NCBI RefSeq assembly: GCF_001685415.1
Contig: NZ_CP014989.1
Span: 558,001-622,000, forward strand
From: Serinicoccus hydrothermalis
GTDB taxonomy: Bacteria; Actinomycetota; Actinomycetes; Actinomycetales; Dermatophilaceae
Direction of reading: 5' to 3'
Length of the DNA: 64,000 bases
Shown: positions 19,508 through 27,803 of the stretch, in pieces
How positions within the stretch are numbered: the first letter of the stretch is position 1
Layout: each line of letters begins with the position of its first letter
Position numbers and translations under genes: made by a program
The notes under the pieces: model-generated
The model's input: only the letters and a program-made list of their open reading frames with translations
Database searches by the model: none
What the model was told of the DNA's origin: nothing

Positions 19508-19933
19508 ATGTCCTGCGTCACCTTCCTCACCGACGAGCAGCGCCGGCGGCTGCACCTGGCGGCGCTGGACGGCACGCCGGTGTCCACCTTCCGCTCGCCG
19601 GAGGTGACCGGGTCGACGCTGCGGCGTCTCCGTGCGCTGGCCCAGGACCCCCGACCGGGGATCCGGGCCAGCGCGGCGGCGCACCGGCACGCCCCGGCCG
19701 ACCTGCTGCACACCCTCGCGGACGACGAGGACACCCGGGTCCGGGTCGCTCTGGCGCGCAACGCCTGGGCCGGCCCGGACCTGCTGGACCGGCTCGCCGG
19801 GGACGCTGCCGCGGCGGTGCGCCAGTGGGTGGCGGTGCACCCGGCCGCGCCGGCGCAGGCGCGGAAGAGGTTGGCGCAGGACGAGGACCCGCAGGTGCGT
19901 GCGGTCCTCGCCATGGTCACGAGCAGCCGGTGA
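19508..19933 (+). CDS. Small HEAT/leucine-rich-variant repeat protein
   Basis: 141 residues, with about four helical repeats of roughly 24 residues (LAQDPRPGIRASAAAHRHAP, LADDEDTRVRVALARNAW, LAGDAAAAVRQWVAVHP, LAQDEDPQVRAVLAM). This is the leucine-rich-variant/HEAT pattern in which each unit ends RxAVAxN-like. It is probably a protein-binding scaffold; the function is unknown. It begins 9 bp after nrdB with AGGAGCGGGG before the ATG and is likely co-transcribed with nrdAB. Its 3' end overlaps the convergent DUF6541 gene by 17 bp. Confidence 0.72.
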   Translation: MSCVTFLTDEQRRRLHLAALDGTPVSTFRSPEVTGSTLRRLRALAQDPRPGIRASAAAHRHAPADLLHTLADDEDTRVRVALARNAWAGPDLLDRLAGDAAAAVRQWVAVHPAAPAQARKRLAQDEDPQVRAVLAMVTSSR

Positions 19934-21932
19934 ACTCCCAGAGGGAGGCGTGCCCGCCCTCGTCGACCAGCGTCCAGGCGTCCGCCCCGGCGTCGCCGCC
20001 GCTGCCCTTCCCGCCCGCCGGGTCCAGCAGGTAGAGGCCCTGCGTGCCGGCCTCGTACTTCGCGTTGAGCTCGTCGTAGTAGCTGAGCGAGTCGGCATAC
20101 ACGTGCGTGACACCGAGCTCGCGCACCGCCTCGCAGACGGTCGGGTCGGTCGCCCACTGGTCGAAGCGGTCCTCGAGGACCGCCCGCGCGGGGCTGTCCG
20201 GGATGGGGCTGAGCTGGGGGAAGACGACGTCGACCCCCGCGCGGTGCAGCAGGTAGGGCGAGCCCGCGACCGGTTCGCCGAGGACGACGGCGTCGTCGGG
20301 CAGGGTGTCGGCGGCCCGGTCGATCATCGCGATCTCCTCCGGCTCCAGCATCGTGCCCCAGGCGATGGGGTAGGTCGTGTAGGTCGAGGCCATGACCTGG
20401 ACCTGGCTGGTCCATCGCAGCCCCGAGGTGAGGACGACGAGGGCCAGCACGAACCCGGCGGCGACCCACTCCACCCGCACCTGCAGGACCCGCGTCAGCC
20501 GGCCGCAGAGCCACCCGCCGGCGCCGGCCGCGAGCATGATCGCGGGGACGAGCACGAGCTGGTTGATCCGGGAGGCCTGCGTGTACCAGAAGCCGGCCAG
20601 CACGCGCAGCGGCTGCTCCGGCGGTCCGGCCGCCAGGAGCGTGAGGACCACGGCGGCGACGAGGGAGACGACCAGCCAGCGGGCGTGCCGCCACCGCAGC
20701 GTGAGCGCGATCCCCAACCAGACGAGCAGCGTGACGACGAGGTTGACCGAGGTGATCTTGTAGACGTAGACGAGCGGGTGGTCGATCGCCAGGGAGCCCA
20801 GGCCCGGCAGGTAGCTGTCCTGACCGCCGCGCTGGTAGTCCATGATCGCGAGGACCGGGGGGAAGGTGAGCAGGAAGGCGGCGACGGCCAGCACCCCGAC
20901 CGCGCCGCCGACGCCCACGCCGATCGCGGCGGCCCGGCGGCCCAGGCGGAACTGCCGCCGCAGCTGGCGCGCGAGCAGCACGCTGAGCAGCGGCAGCGCC
21001 AGCAGCGCGAGGGAGAAGAGGCCGGAGGCGTGCGCGAGCACCACCCCGGCCACCGCCCAGGCCAGGCCCAACGCGAGCGAGAGGTGCATCCGCCAGGTCA
21101 GGACGCCCCGCAGGCTGGCGATGAGCAGCGCGATGGTGCCCGGCAGGCAGGCGGTGGACAGCGCGAACGGCCACACCGCGAGCATGGAGACGGCGATCGC
21201 CGGGAAGGTCACGAAGGTCGCGGCGAGCACGGGGACCAGGACGGTCGGCAGGGCCCGGGCCGGCCAGACCACCCGGGCGAGCGCCACCAGGCCGGCGATC
21301 CAGACCACGGAGCCGAGCACCACCGAAGAGGCGTTGGCGGCCTCGGTGACGCCCGCGAAGCCCGGCGCGATGGCGACGAGCGAGTGCCACACGGCGGGGT
21401 AGAAGGGTGCGGCCTGGTCGGCATACATCGGGGAGAGACCGCCGAGCGAGCTGGCGTCGCCGCTCTCCCGCACGAACCACAGCGAGTTGAGGTGGAAGAC
21501 GGCGTCCCACGCCTGGGGCGGCTGGTCCGCGCGCCCCATGCCAGTCATCATCGTCGCGGCCAGGGTCCCACCGCCGAGCGACCAGGTGAGGGCGAGCCAG
21601 CCGCGCTCGGAGGGACGCAGCGCGCGCTCCCCCGCGACCGTGACGCCCCTCGGGTCACGGATCGTGCCGAGGGCGGCACCGACGAGGCCGGCGGCGACGA
21701 CGGCGAGCAGGGCGCCCAGGCCGAAGGTCAGCAGCCGCCACGGCACCCCGAGCAGGGCGTAGCCGATGGCGAGCACCCCGGCGAGCCCGGTGGTCACCGC
21801 CGGGGCGGCGCCGAGCGCCAGCAGGCCGCGGGCACCCAGGGCGCGCAGCACGGCATACCCCGGGAGGACCCAGAGGGCCGCCAGGGCGAGGATCCCGGGC
21901 GCCACGGCCGCCCAGCCGACGCCCTCGCTCAT
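19917..21932 (-). CDS. DUF6541-type multi-spanning membrane protein
   Basis: 671 residues with about 12-14 hydrophobic segments through residue 510 and a C-terminal soluble domain of about 140 residues. I recognise the DUF6541 layout found in actinobacterial cell-surface glycan loci. The loop AWDAVFHLNSLWFVRESGDASSLGG resembles the first extracytoplasmic loop of GT-C glycosyltransferases, with an acidic residue soon after a membrane helix. It probably uses lipid-linked sugars on the outer face, but the reaction is unknown. The ATG at 21932 starts 10 bp after the stop of the nucleotide-sugar dehydrogenase gene, suggesting one transcript. Confidence 0.75.
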   Translation of the reverse strand: MSEGVGWAAVAPGILALAALWVLPGYAVLRALGARGLLALGAAPAVTTGLAGVLAIGYALLGVPWRLLTFGLGALLAVVAAGLVGAALGTIRDPRGVTVAGERALRPSERGWLALTWSLGGGTLAATMMTGMGRADQPPQAWDAVFHLNSLWFVRESGDASSLGGLSPMYADQAAPFYPAVWHSLVAIAPGFAGVTEAANASSVVLGSVVWIAGLVALARVVWPARALPTVLVPVLAATFVTFPAIAVSMLAVWPFALSTACLPGTIALLIASLRGVLTWRMHLSLALGLAWAVAGVVLAHASGLFSLALLALPLLSVLLARQLRRQFRLGRRAAAIGVGVGGAVGVLAVAAFLLTFPPVLAIMDYQRGGQDSYLPGLGSLAIDHPLVYVYKITSVNLVVTLLVWLGIALTLRWRHARWLVVSLVAAVVLTLLAAGPPEQPLRVLAGFWYTQASRINQLVLVPAIMLAAGAGGWLCGRLTRVLQVRVEWVAAGFVLALVVLTSGLRWTSQVQVMASTYTTYPIAWGTMLEPEEIAMIDRAADTLPDDAVVLGEPVAGSPYLLHRAGVDVVFPQLSPIPDSPARAVLEDRFDQWATDPTVCEAVRELGVTHVYADSLSYYDELNAKYEAGTQGLYLLDPAGGKGSGGDAGADAWTLVDEGGHASLWEFTGCS

Positions 21933-21942
21933 GCTCCGTGCC

Positions 21943-23277
21943 TCATGCGGTGACCGGCTCGCCCCCGCCGATGGTCAGCCGGGGGACCCCGGTGAAGCGG
22001 TCGGGGTCGGTGACGCGGCGGCCGTCGAGGAGCAGCCGCAGCCCGGGCAGGTCGGCGGCGGACAGGGTGGCGTACTCGGGGTGGTCGGCCTGCACGATCG
22101 CCACGTCGACCGGCTCGCCGGGCTCGCCCGGGGCCCAGGCGTAGGGCTCCCAGCCGTAGGCGGACAGCTCCTGCGCGGTGTACATCGGGTCGTGCACGAG
22201 CACCTGCGCGCCGCGGGTGCGCAGCGCCTCGACGGTGGCGAAGACCCCGGAGAAGGCGGTCTCCTTGACCCGGCCGCGGTAGGACGCGCCGAGGACGAGC
22301 ACGCGCAGGCCCTCGAGCCGGCCGAGCAGGGACTCGGCCCGGGCGACGGCATACTCCGGCATGGCGGCGTTGGCCTCGCGTGCGGTGCGCACGACGGTGG
22401 CCTCGGCGTCGGTCGAGAGGTAGAGCCGCGGGTAGACGGGGATGCAGTGGCCGCCGACCGCGATGCCGGGCTGGTGGATGTGGCTGTAGGGCTGGGAGTT
22501 GCAGGCCGCGATGACCCGGTGCACGTCGATGCCGACGCTGTCGGCGAAGCGGGCGAACTGGTTGGCCAGGCCGATGTTGACGTCGCGGTAGGTCGTCTCG
22601 GCGAGCTTGGCCATCTCGGCCGCCTCGGCGCTGCCCATGTCCCACACGCCGTTGGGCCGCGGGAGGTCGTCGCGCCGGTCGAAGTCGAGCACCGCCTCGT
22701 AGTACGCGACGGCTCGTCGCGTGCCTTCCACGGTGAGGCCGCCGACCAGCTTGGGGTAGCGCCGCAGGTCGGCGAGGACGCGGCCGGTGAGGACGCGCTC
22801 GGGGCTGAAGACGAGGTGGAAGCCGTGGTCGCCCCCCTCGCGCAGCCCGGAGATCTCCTCGATCATGGGCTTCCAGCGGCCACGCGTCGTGCCGACCGGG
22901 AGGGTGGTCTCGTAGGAGACAAGCGTGCCGGGGGTGAGGTGCTGGGCCAGGCTCTGGGTCGCCGCGTCCATCCAGCCGAAGTCGGGGGCGCCGGTGACCT
23001 CGTCGACGAAGAGGGGCACGACCACGATGACCGCGTCGGCGCCCGGGACGCCCTCCGCGTAGTCCGTCGTCGCCCGGAGCCGGCCGGCCGGCACCAGCTC
23101 GGCGAGCTTGTCCGCGAGGTGCGCCTCCCCCGGGAAGGGCTCGTGGCCCTCGTTGATCGTCGCCACCGTCTGGGCGTTGACGTCGATCCCGACGACCTCG
23201 TGCGAGGGGTCGGCGTCGGCGAACTGCACCGCCAGCGGCAGCCCGATCTTGCCCATCGCGACAACGGCGATCTTCAT
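21943..23277 (-). CDS. Nucleotide-sugar 6-dehydrogenase (UDP-GlcNAc/UDP-ManNAc type)
   Basis: 444 residues. NAD-binding start MKIAVVAMGKIGLPLAVQFA, then VVVPLFVDE and SPERVLTGR. The central MGSAEAAEMAKLAETTYRDVNIGLANQ carries the catalytic Lys region. The active-site Cys is in AVGGHCIPVYP. The C-terminal UDP-binding domain begins about residue 310. These enzymes oxidise C6 of a UDP-N-acetylhexosamine to the uronic acid. With the epimerase at 27800 it could be a WecC-type step. With the genes at 37-40 kb it fits the WbpA step of the diacetamido-uronate pathway. TATCCT about 35 bases upstream is a possible -10. Confidence 0.9.
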   Translation of the reverse strand: MKIAVVAMGKIGLPLAVQFADADPSHEVVGIDVNAQTVATINEGHEPFPGEAHLADKLAELVPAGRLRATTDYAEGVPGADAVIVVVPLFVDEVTGAPDFGWMDAATQSLAQHLTPGTLVSYETTLPVGTTRGRWKPMIEEISGLREGGDHGFHLVFSPERVLTGRVLADLRRYPKLVGGLTVEGTRRAVAYYEAVLDFDRRDDLPRPNGVWDMGSAEAAEMAKLAETTYRDVNIGLANQFARFADSVGIDVHRVIAACNSQPYSHIHQPGIAVGGHCIPVYPRLYLSTDAEATVVRTAREANAAMPEYAVARAESLLGRLEGLRVLVLGASYRGRVKETAFSGVFATVEALRTRGAQVLVHDPMYTAQELSAYGWEPYAWAPGEPGEPVDVAIVQADHPEYATLSAADLPGLRLLLDGRRVTDPDRFTGVPRLTIGGGEPVTA

Positions 23278-23394
23278 CCGTGCTGTGTCCGTCCTGGTCG
23301 GCGATCCCTGCCGGGCCAGGATACGTGGGCGGGTGGACCCGGCGGTCCGGCTCCCCGGCGCGCCCGCGCCCGGTCGATCAGGGATCATCGGGGC

Positions 23395-24339
23395 ATGTCC
23401 GACAGCACCTTCGTCCTGTCCACCCCCGACGGCAGCCAGGTCCACCTCACCACGTGGCTGCCCGAGGGCGCGCCTCGCGCCGTCGTCCTCGTCGCGCACG
23501 GCATGGTCGAGCACGCCGCGCGCTACGAGCACCTCGCGCGGCGCCTCCTCGACCACGGGTATGCCGTCTACGCGCCCGACCACCGGGGGCACGGGCATAC
23601 CGTCAGCGGGCGGGGCGAGCGCGGGCTGCTCGGGCACATGGCGGACCAGGACGGCTTCGCCTCGGTCGTCGACGACCTGCTGGCGCTCACCGACCGGATC
23701 GAGGCCGACCTGCCTGGCGTGCCCGTCGTGCTGCTGGGGCACAGCATGGGCTCGTTCCTGGCCCGCGCCTACGCCGCGCGCTACGGCGACCGGCTCGCGG
23801 CGCTGATCCTGTCCGGCACCGCCGGCGCCCCGGGGGTGCTGGCGAACCTCGGCCTCGGCGTCGCCTCGCTCGAGGCGCGACTGCGCGGGCCGCGGGCCCC
23901 GAGCCACCTCATGACGACGCTGACGATGGGGCCCTACAACGCGCGCTTCCGCCCCAACCGGACCCGCTCCGACTGGCTCTCACGGGACACGGCGCAGGTC
24001 GACGCCTACGAGGCCGACCCGCTGTCCGGCGCGACCGCCAGCGCGGGCTTCTACCGCGACCTACTCACCGGGCTGCGCTGGGTGAGCCAGCGCTCGGTCG
24101 CCGCGCAGATGCCGAAGGAGCTGCCGGTGCACCTCGTCGCGGGCGAGGTCGACCCCGTGGGCGGAGAGGCCGGGACCGAGGAGGTCGCCGCACTGTTCCG
24201 CGACGTGGGCATGCAGGACGTCACGACGCGGATCTGGCCCGGCGCCCGCCACGAGGTGCTGCAGGAGGTCAACCGCGACGAGGTCGAGACCGAGCTCCTC
24301 GCCTGGCTCGACGCCCACGTCCCCACCTCCACCCCCTGA
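23395..24339 (+). CDS. Monoacylglycerol lipase-like alpha/beta hydrolase
   Basis: 314 residues. The oxyanion region is VAHGMVEHAARYE. YAPDHRGHGHT is typical of the Hydrolase_4/lysophospholipase group. The nucleophile elbow is GHSMGSF (Ser about residue 121). The late acidic residue is in VHLVAGEVDPVGG and the catalytic His in WPGARHEVLQE. No signal peptide. It likely releases fatty acids from mono- or lysoglycerolipids in the cytoplasm. The ATG at 23395 sits 6 bases after GATCAT, a leaderless arrangement. The polysaccharide genes around it run in other directions, so it looks inserted among them. Confidence 0.9.
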   Translation: MSDSTFVLSTPDGSQVHLTTWLPEGAPRAVVLVAHGMVEHAARYEHLARRLLDHGYAVYAPDHRGHGHTVSGRGERGLLGHMADQDGFASVVDDLLALTDRIEADLPGVPVVLLGHSMGSFLARAYAARYGDRLAALILSGTAGAPGVLANLGLGVASLEARLRGPRAPSHLMTTLTMGPYNARFRPNRTRSDWLSRDTAQVDAYEADPLSGATASAGFYRDLLTGLRWVSQRSVAAQMPKELPVHLVAGEVDPVGGEAGTEEVAALFRDVGMQDVTTRIWPGARHEVLQEVNRDEVETELLAWLDAHVPTSTP

Positions 24340-24352
24340 CCCCCTCCTAACC

Positions 24353-24511
24353 GACCGGCCGCACGGTTTGTGTCGACCGGCCGCACGGTTTGTCGCGACC
24401 GGCCGCACGGTTTGCGTCCACCGACCGCACGACTTGCCTCGACCGACCGCGTGGCGCGGCCAGTCGGTGCAAAGTGCGCGGCCGGTCGGTGCAAAGTGCG
24501 CGGCCGGTCGG
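24353..24511. repeat. Tandem and inverted ~22-bp repeat array between convergent genes
   Basis: Three near-identical units ACCGGCCGCACGGTTTG start near 24354, 24376 and 24399, each followed by 4-5 variable bases. Two degenerate units follow (ACCGACCGCACGACTTG, then ACCGACCGCGTGG). Two copies of GCAAAGTGCGCGGCCGGTCG then run in the inverted sense. The array fills the space between the ends of the lipase and glycosyltransferase genes and could form many alternative hairpins. Spacers are far too short for CRISPR. Confidence 0.85.
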
Positions 24512-24512
24512 G

Positions 24513-26891
24513 TCAGGGGCGGGGTCGCCGGGAGGCGCGGAGGGAGGCGGGCATGAAGCGCAGCGGCGCCTCGGGGTCCAGGGCGTGCCGCCACGACGAG
24601 GGCAGCAGGGTGCGGGGGGTGCCGTGGCGCCGGCGGGCGCGGGCGAGCTCGACCAGGCGAGGCGCGGGGACGCCGGGGTCGAGCGCGGCGGCGAGCAGGT
24701 CGCGGTCGGCGAGGCTGAGCGGGGCCGCACACCCCGGCGCGGCCACGAGCACGCGGCGGGTCACCCGGGCCATCTCGGCCCGCTCCTGCGCCGTCCACCA
24801 CCACGGGTCCGGCCGCCCGAGGATCGCGCCGAAGACCTGGATCCGCAGCACCTTCGTGCCCACCGCGCGCCGCTCCTGCTCGGTGAGCCGCGACATCCAC
24901 GGCAGGTCCCAGAGGACGTCCGCCGTCTCCAGCTGCTCGCTGATCGGCCGCGGCCGGCCGGTGATCCGGTCGGGCGCGTCCTCGTGGATGAGGTATGCCG
25001 GGGCGCCGGTCGCGAGGATCACGCGGGCCTGGGCATACAGCGCGGTCATCATCGGCAGGTCCTCCCCCACCCTGGCCCCGGGGTGCAGCCGCGTGCCGGG
25101 CAGGCTGAGCGCGCCCCTGGAGATGAGGCCGAGCGGTGCGGAGCGGTAGCTGAGCCGGTCTCGCACCAGGTCCTGCGCCCGGGACGCGCCGCGGCGCGCG
25201 GAAGGGCCCACCCTGCTCGGGGGCGTCGGCACGCGGCGCCCGGACAGCTCCAGCCGCGGCAGCACGACGACGGGCTCGTCCGGGGCGGCGCCGTCGGCGG
25301 CGTCCAGCCAGCCGGCCAGCGCGCCGGGGGCCAGCGCGTCGTCGGAGCCCATGATCGCGACCCACGGGGCGGTGGCCGCGTCGATCCCGGCGTTGAACGG
25401 CCCGCTCGGGCTCGGTATGCCGTCGCGCACCTCCAGCACGCGGACGCGAGGGTCGTCCGCCTGGTCCCCGAGCTGCTCCCGGACCGTGCCGGCAGGCAGG
25501 TTGTGCGCGACGACGCTCACCCGCACGGCCAGGTCCGGCGAGCCGTCGAGCACCGAGCGCACGGCGCGTCCGACGTCGCGCTCCGTGCTGTGCACGGCGA
25601 TGACGACGTCGACCTCCGGGTCAGCACCGCCCTTCTCCCCCACAGCCACCGCGGTGGCTCCGTGTCGCCGGGGCAGCACCTTGCCACCGCGGTCGGTGCG
25701 AGCGGCGCGGTCGGTGCGACTGGCGCGATCGGTGCGGGCAGCGCGGGTGGTGGCGAGGGCATACACCTCGTCGACCCGGTCGGCGTAGGCCTCGGCGCCG
25801 AAGCGCTCGCGCAGCGGCCGCGCCACGTCGTCGGCGGCGAGCGCGGCGGCGGCCGCCCAGACCCGCTCGACCGCGTCCGCCCAGTCCCCGGCGGGCGCGC
25901 CGGGCGGCACGAGCGCACCCGTCGGGGGCGCGACGAAGTCGCGTGGCCCCTCGACGTCGCCCACGACGACCGGGCGGCCGGACGCCAGCGCCTCCGCCGC
26001 CGCGAGGCAGAAGGTCTCGGCCCGCGTGGGCAGCAGGAGCAGGTCGGCACCCTCCAGCGCCGCCTGCACCTCTCCCGGCGGCAGCGACCCGGTCAGTCGG
26101 AGCGGCACCGCGTGCGCCCGCGCCTCGCGCTCGACCTCGTCCCGCAGGACGCCCTCCCCGACCCAGGTGAGCCGTGCCTCCACCCCGCGCCGGCGCAGCT
26201 CGGCCGCGGCGAGGACGGCCCGCACCGGGTCCTTGCGCGGGATGAGCCCCCCGACGGCCACGAGCTCGAGCGCACCACGCCCGCTCAGCGGCAGGTCGGG
26301 GTCGCGCCGGGGCGCCGGCTCGGTCGGGGCCGGGACGATGTTGGGCACGACGCGCACCGGCCCCCGCCGGAGCCGGCGGACCTCCCGCGCCAGGCCCTGC
26401 CCCACCACGGCGACGACGTCCGGGCGGGCGAGCAGCGGGCGCACCACCTGCCGCGCCGCCCGCAGCGTCCGCGACAGCGTGCCCGGCGCGGCGAGCCCGG
26501 ACCAGTGCTCGGTATGCACCCAGGGCTGCGGCGGGCGACGCCCGGCGAACGGCAGCAGCGCCGAGACCGCCATCGTGTGGACCAGGTCGGCCCGGCCCTG
26601 CAGCTGCGCGACCCGCCGGGCGGCCCGGGCGACGTGGTCGGGTCGGCGCGGGTCCATGACGAGCTGCTCCACCGGGACCGAGGGCACCGGGTCCCCGGTC
26701 GCGACGTCAACGGGGAGCTCGACGGTGGTGGGCCCCCGCGACCCCGCCCGGTCGGCCAGCCGAGGCGCGACCAGGTGCAGCACGACGACCTGGTGCCGGC
26801 CCGCGATCGCCGCCACGTCGCGGGCGACGAAGACACCGGTCCCAGGTGACGCCGAGGTCGGCCACCACGTCGTCACCACCAGGACCCGCAC
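24513..26891 (-). CDS. Bifunctional glycosyltransferase: GT4 domain followed by GT2 domain
   Basis: 792 residues. Residues about 1-375 form a GT-B glycosyltransferase of family 4 type: start MRVLVVTTWWPTS, VAVGGLIPRKDPVRAVLAA, and LLLPTRAETFCLAAAEALASG with the conserved acidic donor-binding segment. A low-complexity linker with repeated RTDRA units follows (about 385-405). Then comes a GT-A family 2 domain: VDVVIAVHSTERDVGRAVRSV, SGPFNAGIDAATAPWVAIMGSDDAL (DxD-like DD). The C-terminal 200 residues are helical. It probably adds two sugars in sequence to a surface glycan. The GTG at 26891 lies 6 bases after TAGCGT. Confidence 0.85.
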   Translation of the reverse strand: MRVLVVTTWWPTSASPGTGVFVARDVAAIAGRHQVVVLHLVAPRLADRAGSRGPTTVELPVDVATGDPVPSVPVEQLVMDPRRPDHVARAARRVAQLQGRADLVHTMAVSALLPFAGRRPPQPWVHTEHWSGLAAPGTLSRTLRAARQVVRPLLARPDVVAVVGQGLAREVRRLRRGPVRVVPNIVPAPTEPAPRRDPDLPLSGRGALELVAVGGLIPRKDPVRAVLAAAELRRRGVEARLTWVGEGVLRDEVEREARAHAVPLRLTGSLPPGEVQAALEGADLLLLPTRAETFCLAAAEALASGRPVVVGDVEGPRDFVAPPTGALVPPGAPAGDWADAVERVWAAAAALAADDVARPLRERFGAEAYADRVDEVYALATTRAARTDRASRTDRAARTDRGGKVLPRRHGATAVAVGEKGGADPEVDVVIAVHSTERDVGRAVRSVLDGSPDLAVRVSVVAHNLPAGTVREQLGDQADDPRVRVLEVRDGIPSPSGPFNAGIDAATAPWVAIMGSDDALAPGALAGWLDAADGAAPDEPVVVLPRLELSGRRVPTPPSRVGPSARRGASRAQDLVRDRLSYRSAPLGLISRGALSLPGTRLHPGARVGEDLPMMTALYAQARVILATGAPAYLIHEDAPDRITGRPRPISEQLETADVLWDLPWMSRLTEQERRAVGTKVLRIQVFGAILGRPDPWWWTAQERAEMARVTRRVLVAAPGCAAPLSLADRDLLAAALDPGVPAPRLVELARARRRHGTPRTLLPSSWRHALDPEAPLRFMPASLRASRRPRP

Positions 26892-26897
26892 CCGGCC

Positions 26898-26933
26898 ACG
26901 CTATCGCGGCGCCTCCCGAGCAGCCTCTAGGCT
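26898..26933. promoter_or_regulatory. Divergent pair of leaderless promoters
   Basis: On the minus strand TAGCGT (26898-26903) lies 6 bases from the GTG of the glycosyltransferase gene. On the plus strand TAGGCT (26928-26933) lies 7 bases from the ATG of the MNT gene. Only 24 bases separate the two hexamers, so polymerases would compete for the site. Confidence 0.55.
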
Positions 26934-26940
26934 GGCGGAC

Positions 26941-27378
26941 ATGTCGATGACGCACACGCGCGACGGAGCGGCGGCCCTCGCGCGCCTCCGTCGGGCGCTG
27001 GCCGACGGCTCCCTCGCCGACCTCGCCGAGAGGCACGGGCTCGCCCTCATGGTGCTGTTCGGCAGCGCCGCGGACCCCCGTGAGACATCGCCCGGTGACC
27101 TGGATCTCGCGGTGGCGTGGAAGAGCGGGACCGGGACCGGCGATGTCGTCGGCGTGACGAGCGACCTGCTCGCTCTCCTGGGCGACGGGGTCGACGTCCT
27201 CGATCTGGACCGCGGCAGCCCGGTCGTCCGCCAACGGGCCCTCACCTGCGGAGAGGTGCTCCTGGAGCGCGAAGCGGGCGCCTTCGCGACCCGTCAGATG
27301 ATGGCCATCCGGGACCACGTCGACACGGCGCACCTGCGTCGCCGGCAGCTCGAGCTCCTCACGGAGCCGCGCCCATGA
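26941..27378 (+). CDS. mntA: MNT-domain nucleotidyltransferase antitoxin (MntA-like)
   Basis: 145 residues. The minimal nucleotidyltransferase signature GS-x10-DxD is intact (LFGSAADPRETSPGDLDLAV, about residues 40-59), with a later acidic VDVLDLD. Family knowledge: MntA transfers AMP to a tyrosine of the partner HEPN toxin and so silences it. The gene overlaps hepT by ATGA, the normal antidote-toxin arrangement. It is preceded by its own TAGGCT -10 and is leaderless. Codon choice is a little less G+C-biased than that of its neighbours, compatible with recent arrival. Confidence 0.88.
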   Translation: MSMTHTRDGAAALARLRRALADGSLADLAERHGLALMVLFGSAADPRETSPGDLDLAVAWKSGTGTGDVVGVTSDLLALLGDGVDVLDLDRGSPVVRQRALTCGEVLLEREAGAFATRQMMAIRDHVDTAHLRRRQLELLTEPRP

Positions 27379-27803
27379 CTCCCTGTGATCTCGACGCCGA
27401 CGTCGTCCTCGCGCGGCTCGCGCACCTGGACGAGCTGATGCGCATCCTCACCGACATGGGTCGTCCCACGCTGGCGGGGGACCCGGTGGCCCGGCTGGCC
27501 ACCGAGCGAATCCTGAGCCAGTCGGTCGAGATCGTGGTGGACATCTGCAGCCACGTCATGGCCACGCAGTCCGGCCGGGCTCCGGCGACCTATCGGGAGG
27601 CGGTCGAGGGAGCGGCCTCCGTCGGTGTCATCCCGCCGGAGACCGCGGCCGACCTCGGCCGTGCCGTCGGGATGCGCAACATCCTGGTCCACGAGTACCT
27701 CGCGGTCGACGTCACTCTCGTCGAACGGGCGGCGGCCGATGCGCCGGAGCTGCTGGGTGACTTCGGCCGCACCGTCGCAGGGTGGCTGGAGGCTCGCAGG
27801 TGA
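27375..27803 (+). CDS. hepT: HEPN-domain RNase toxin (HepT-like)
   Basis: 142 residues, mostly helical. The HEPN catalytic motif R-x4-H-x-Y is present as RNILVHEY about residues 100-107. Arg and His form the RNase site, and the Tyr is the residue AMPylated by MntA in the characterised Shewanella pair. The sequence ERILSQSVEIVVDICSHV is typical of the DUF86 group. It begins in an ATGA overlap with mntA and ends in a GTGA overlap with the epimerase gene. The toxin stop therefore lies inside the start of a biosynthesis gene, which is unusual. Tyr codon TAT-CGG here departs from neighbouring usage. Confidence 0.88.
   Translation: MTPCDLDADVVLARLAHLDELMRILTDMGRPTLAGDPVARLATERILSQSVEIVVDICSHVMATQSGRAPATYREAVEGAASVGVIPPETAADLGRAVGMRNILVHEYLAVDVTLVERAAADAPELLGDFGRTVAGWLEARR

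Noticed and set aside
21929-22645. Alternative frame over the nucleotide-sugar dehydrogenase
   Set aside because: Arg/Pro/Ala-rich shadow translation without family motifs.
24353-24511. CRISPR array
   Set aside because: Units are separated by only 4-5 bases, some are inverted, and no cas genes are present.
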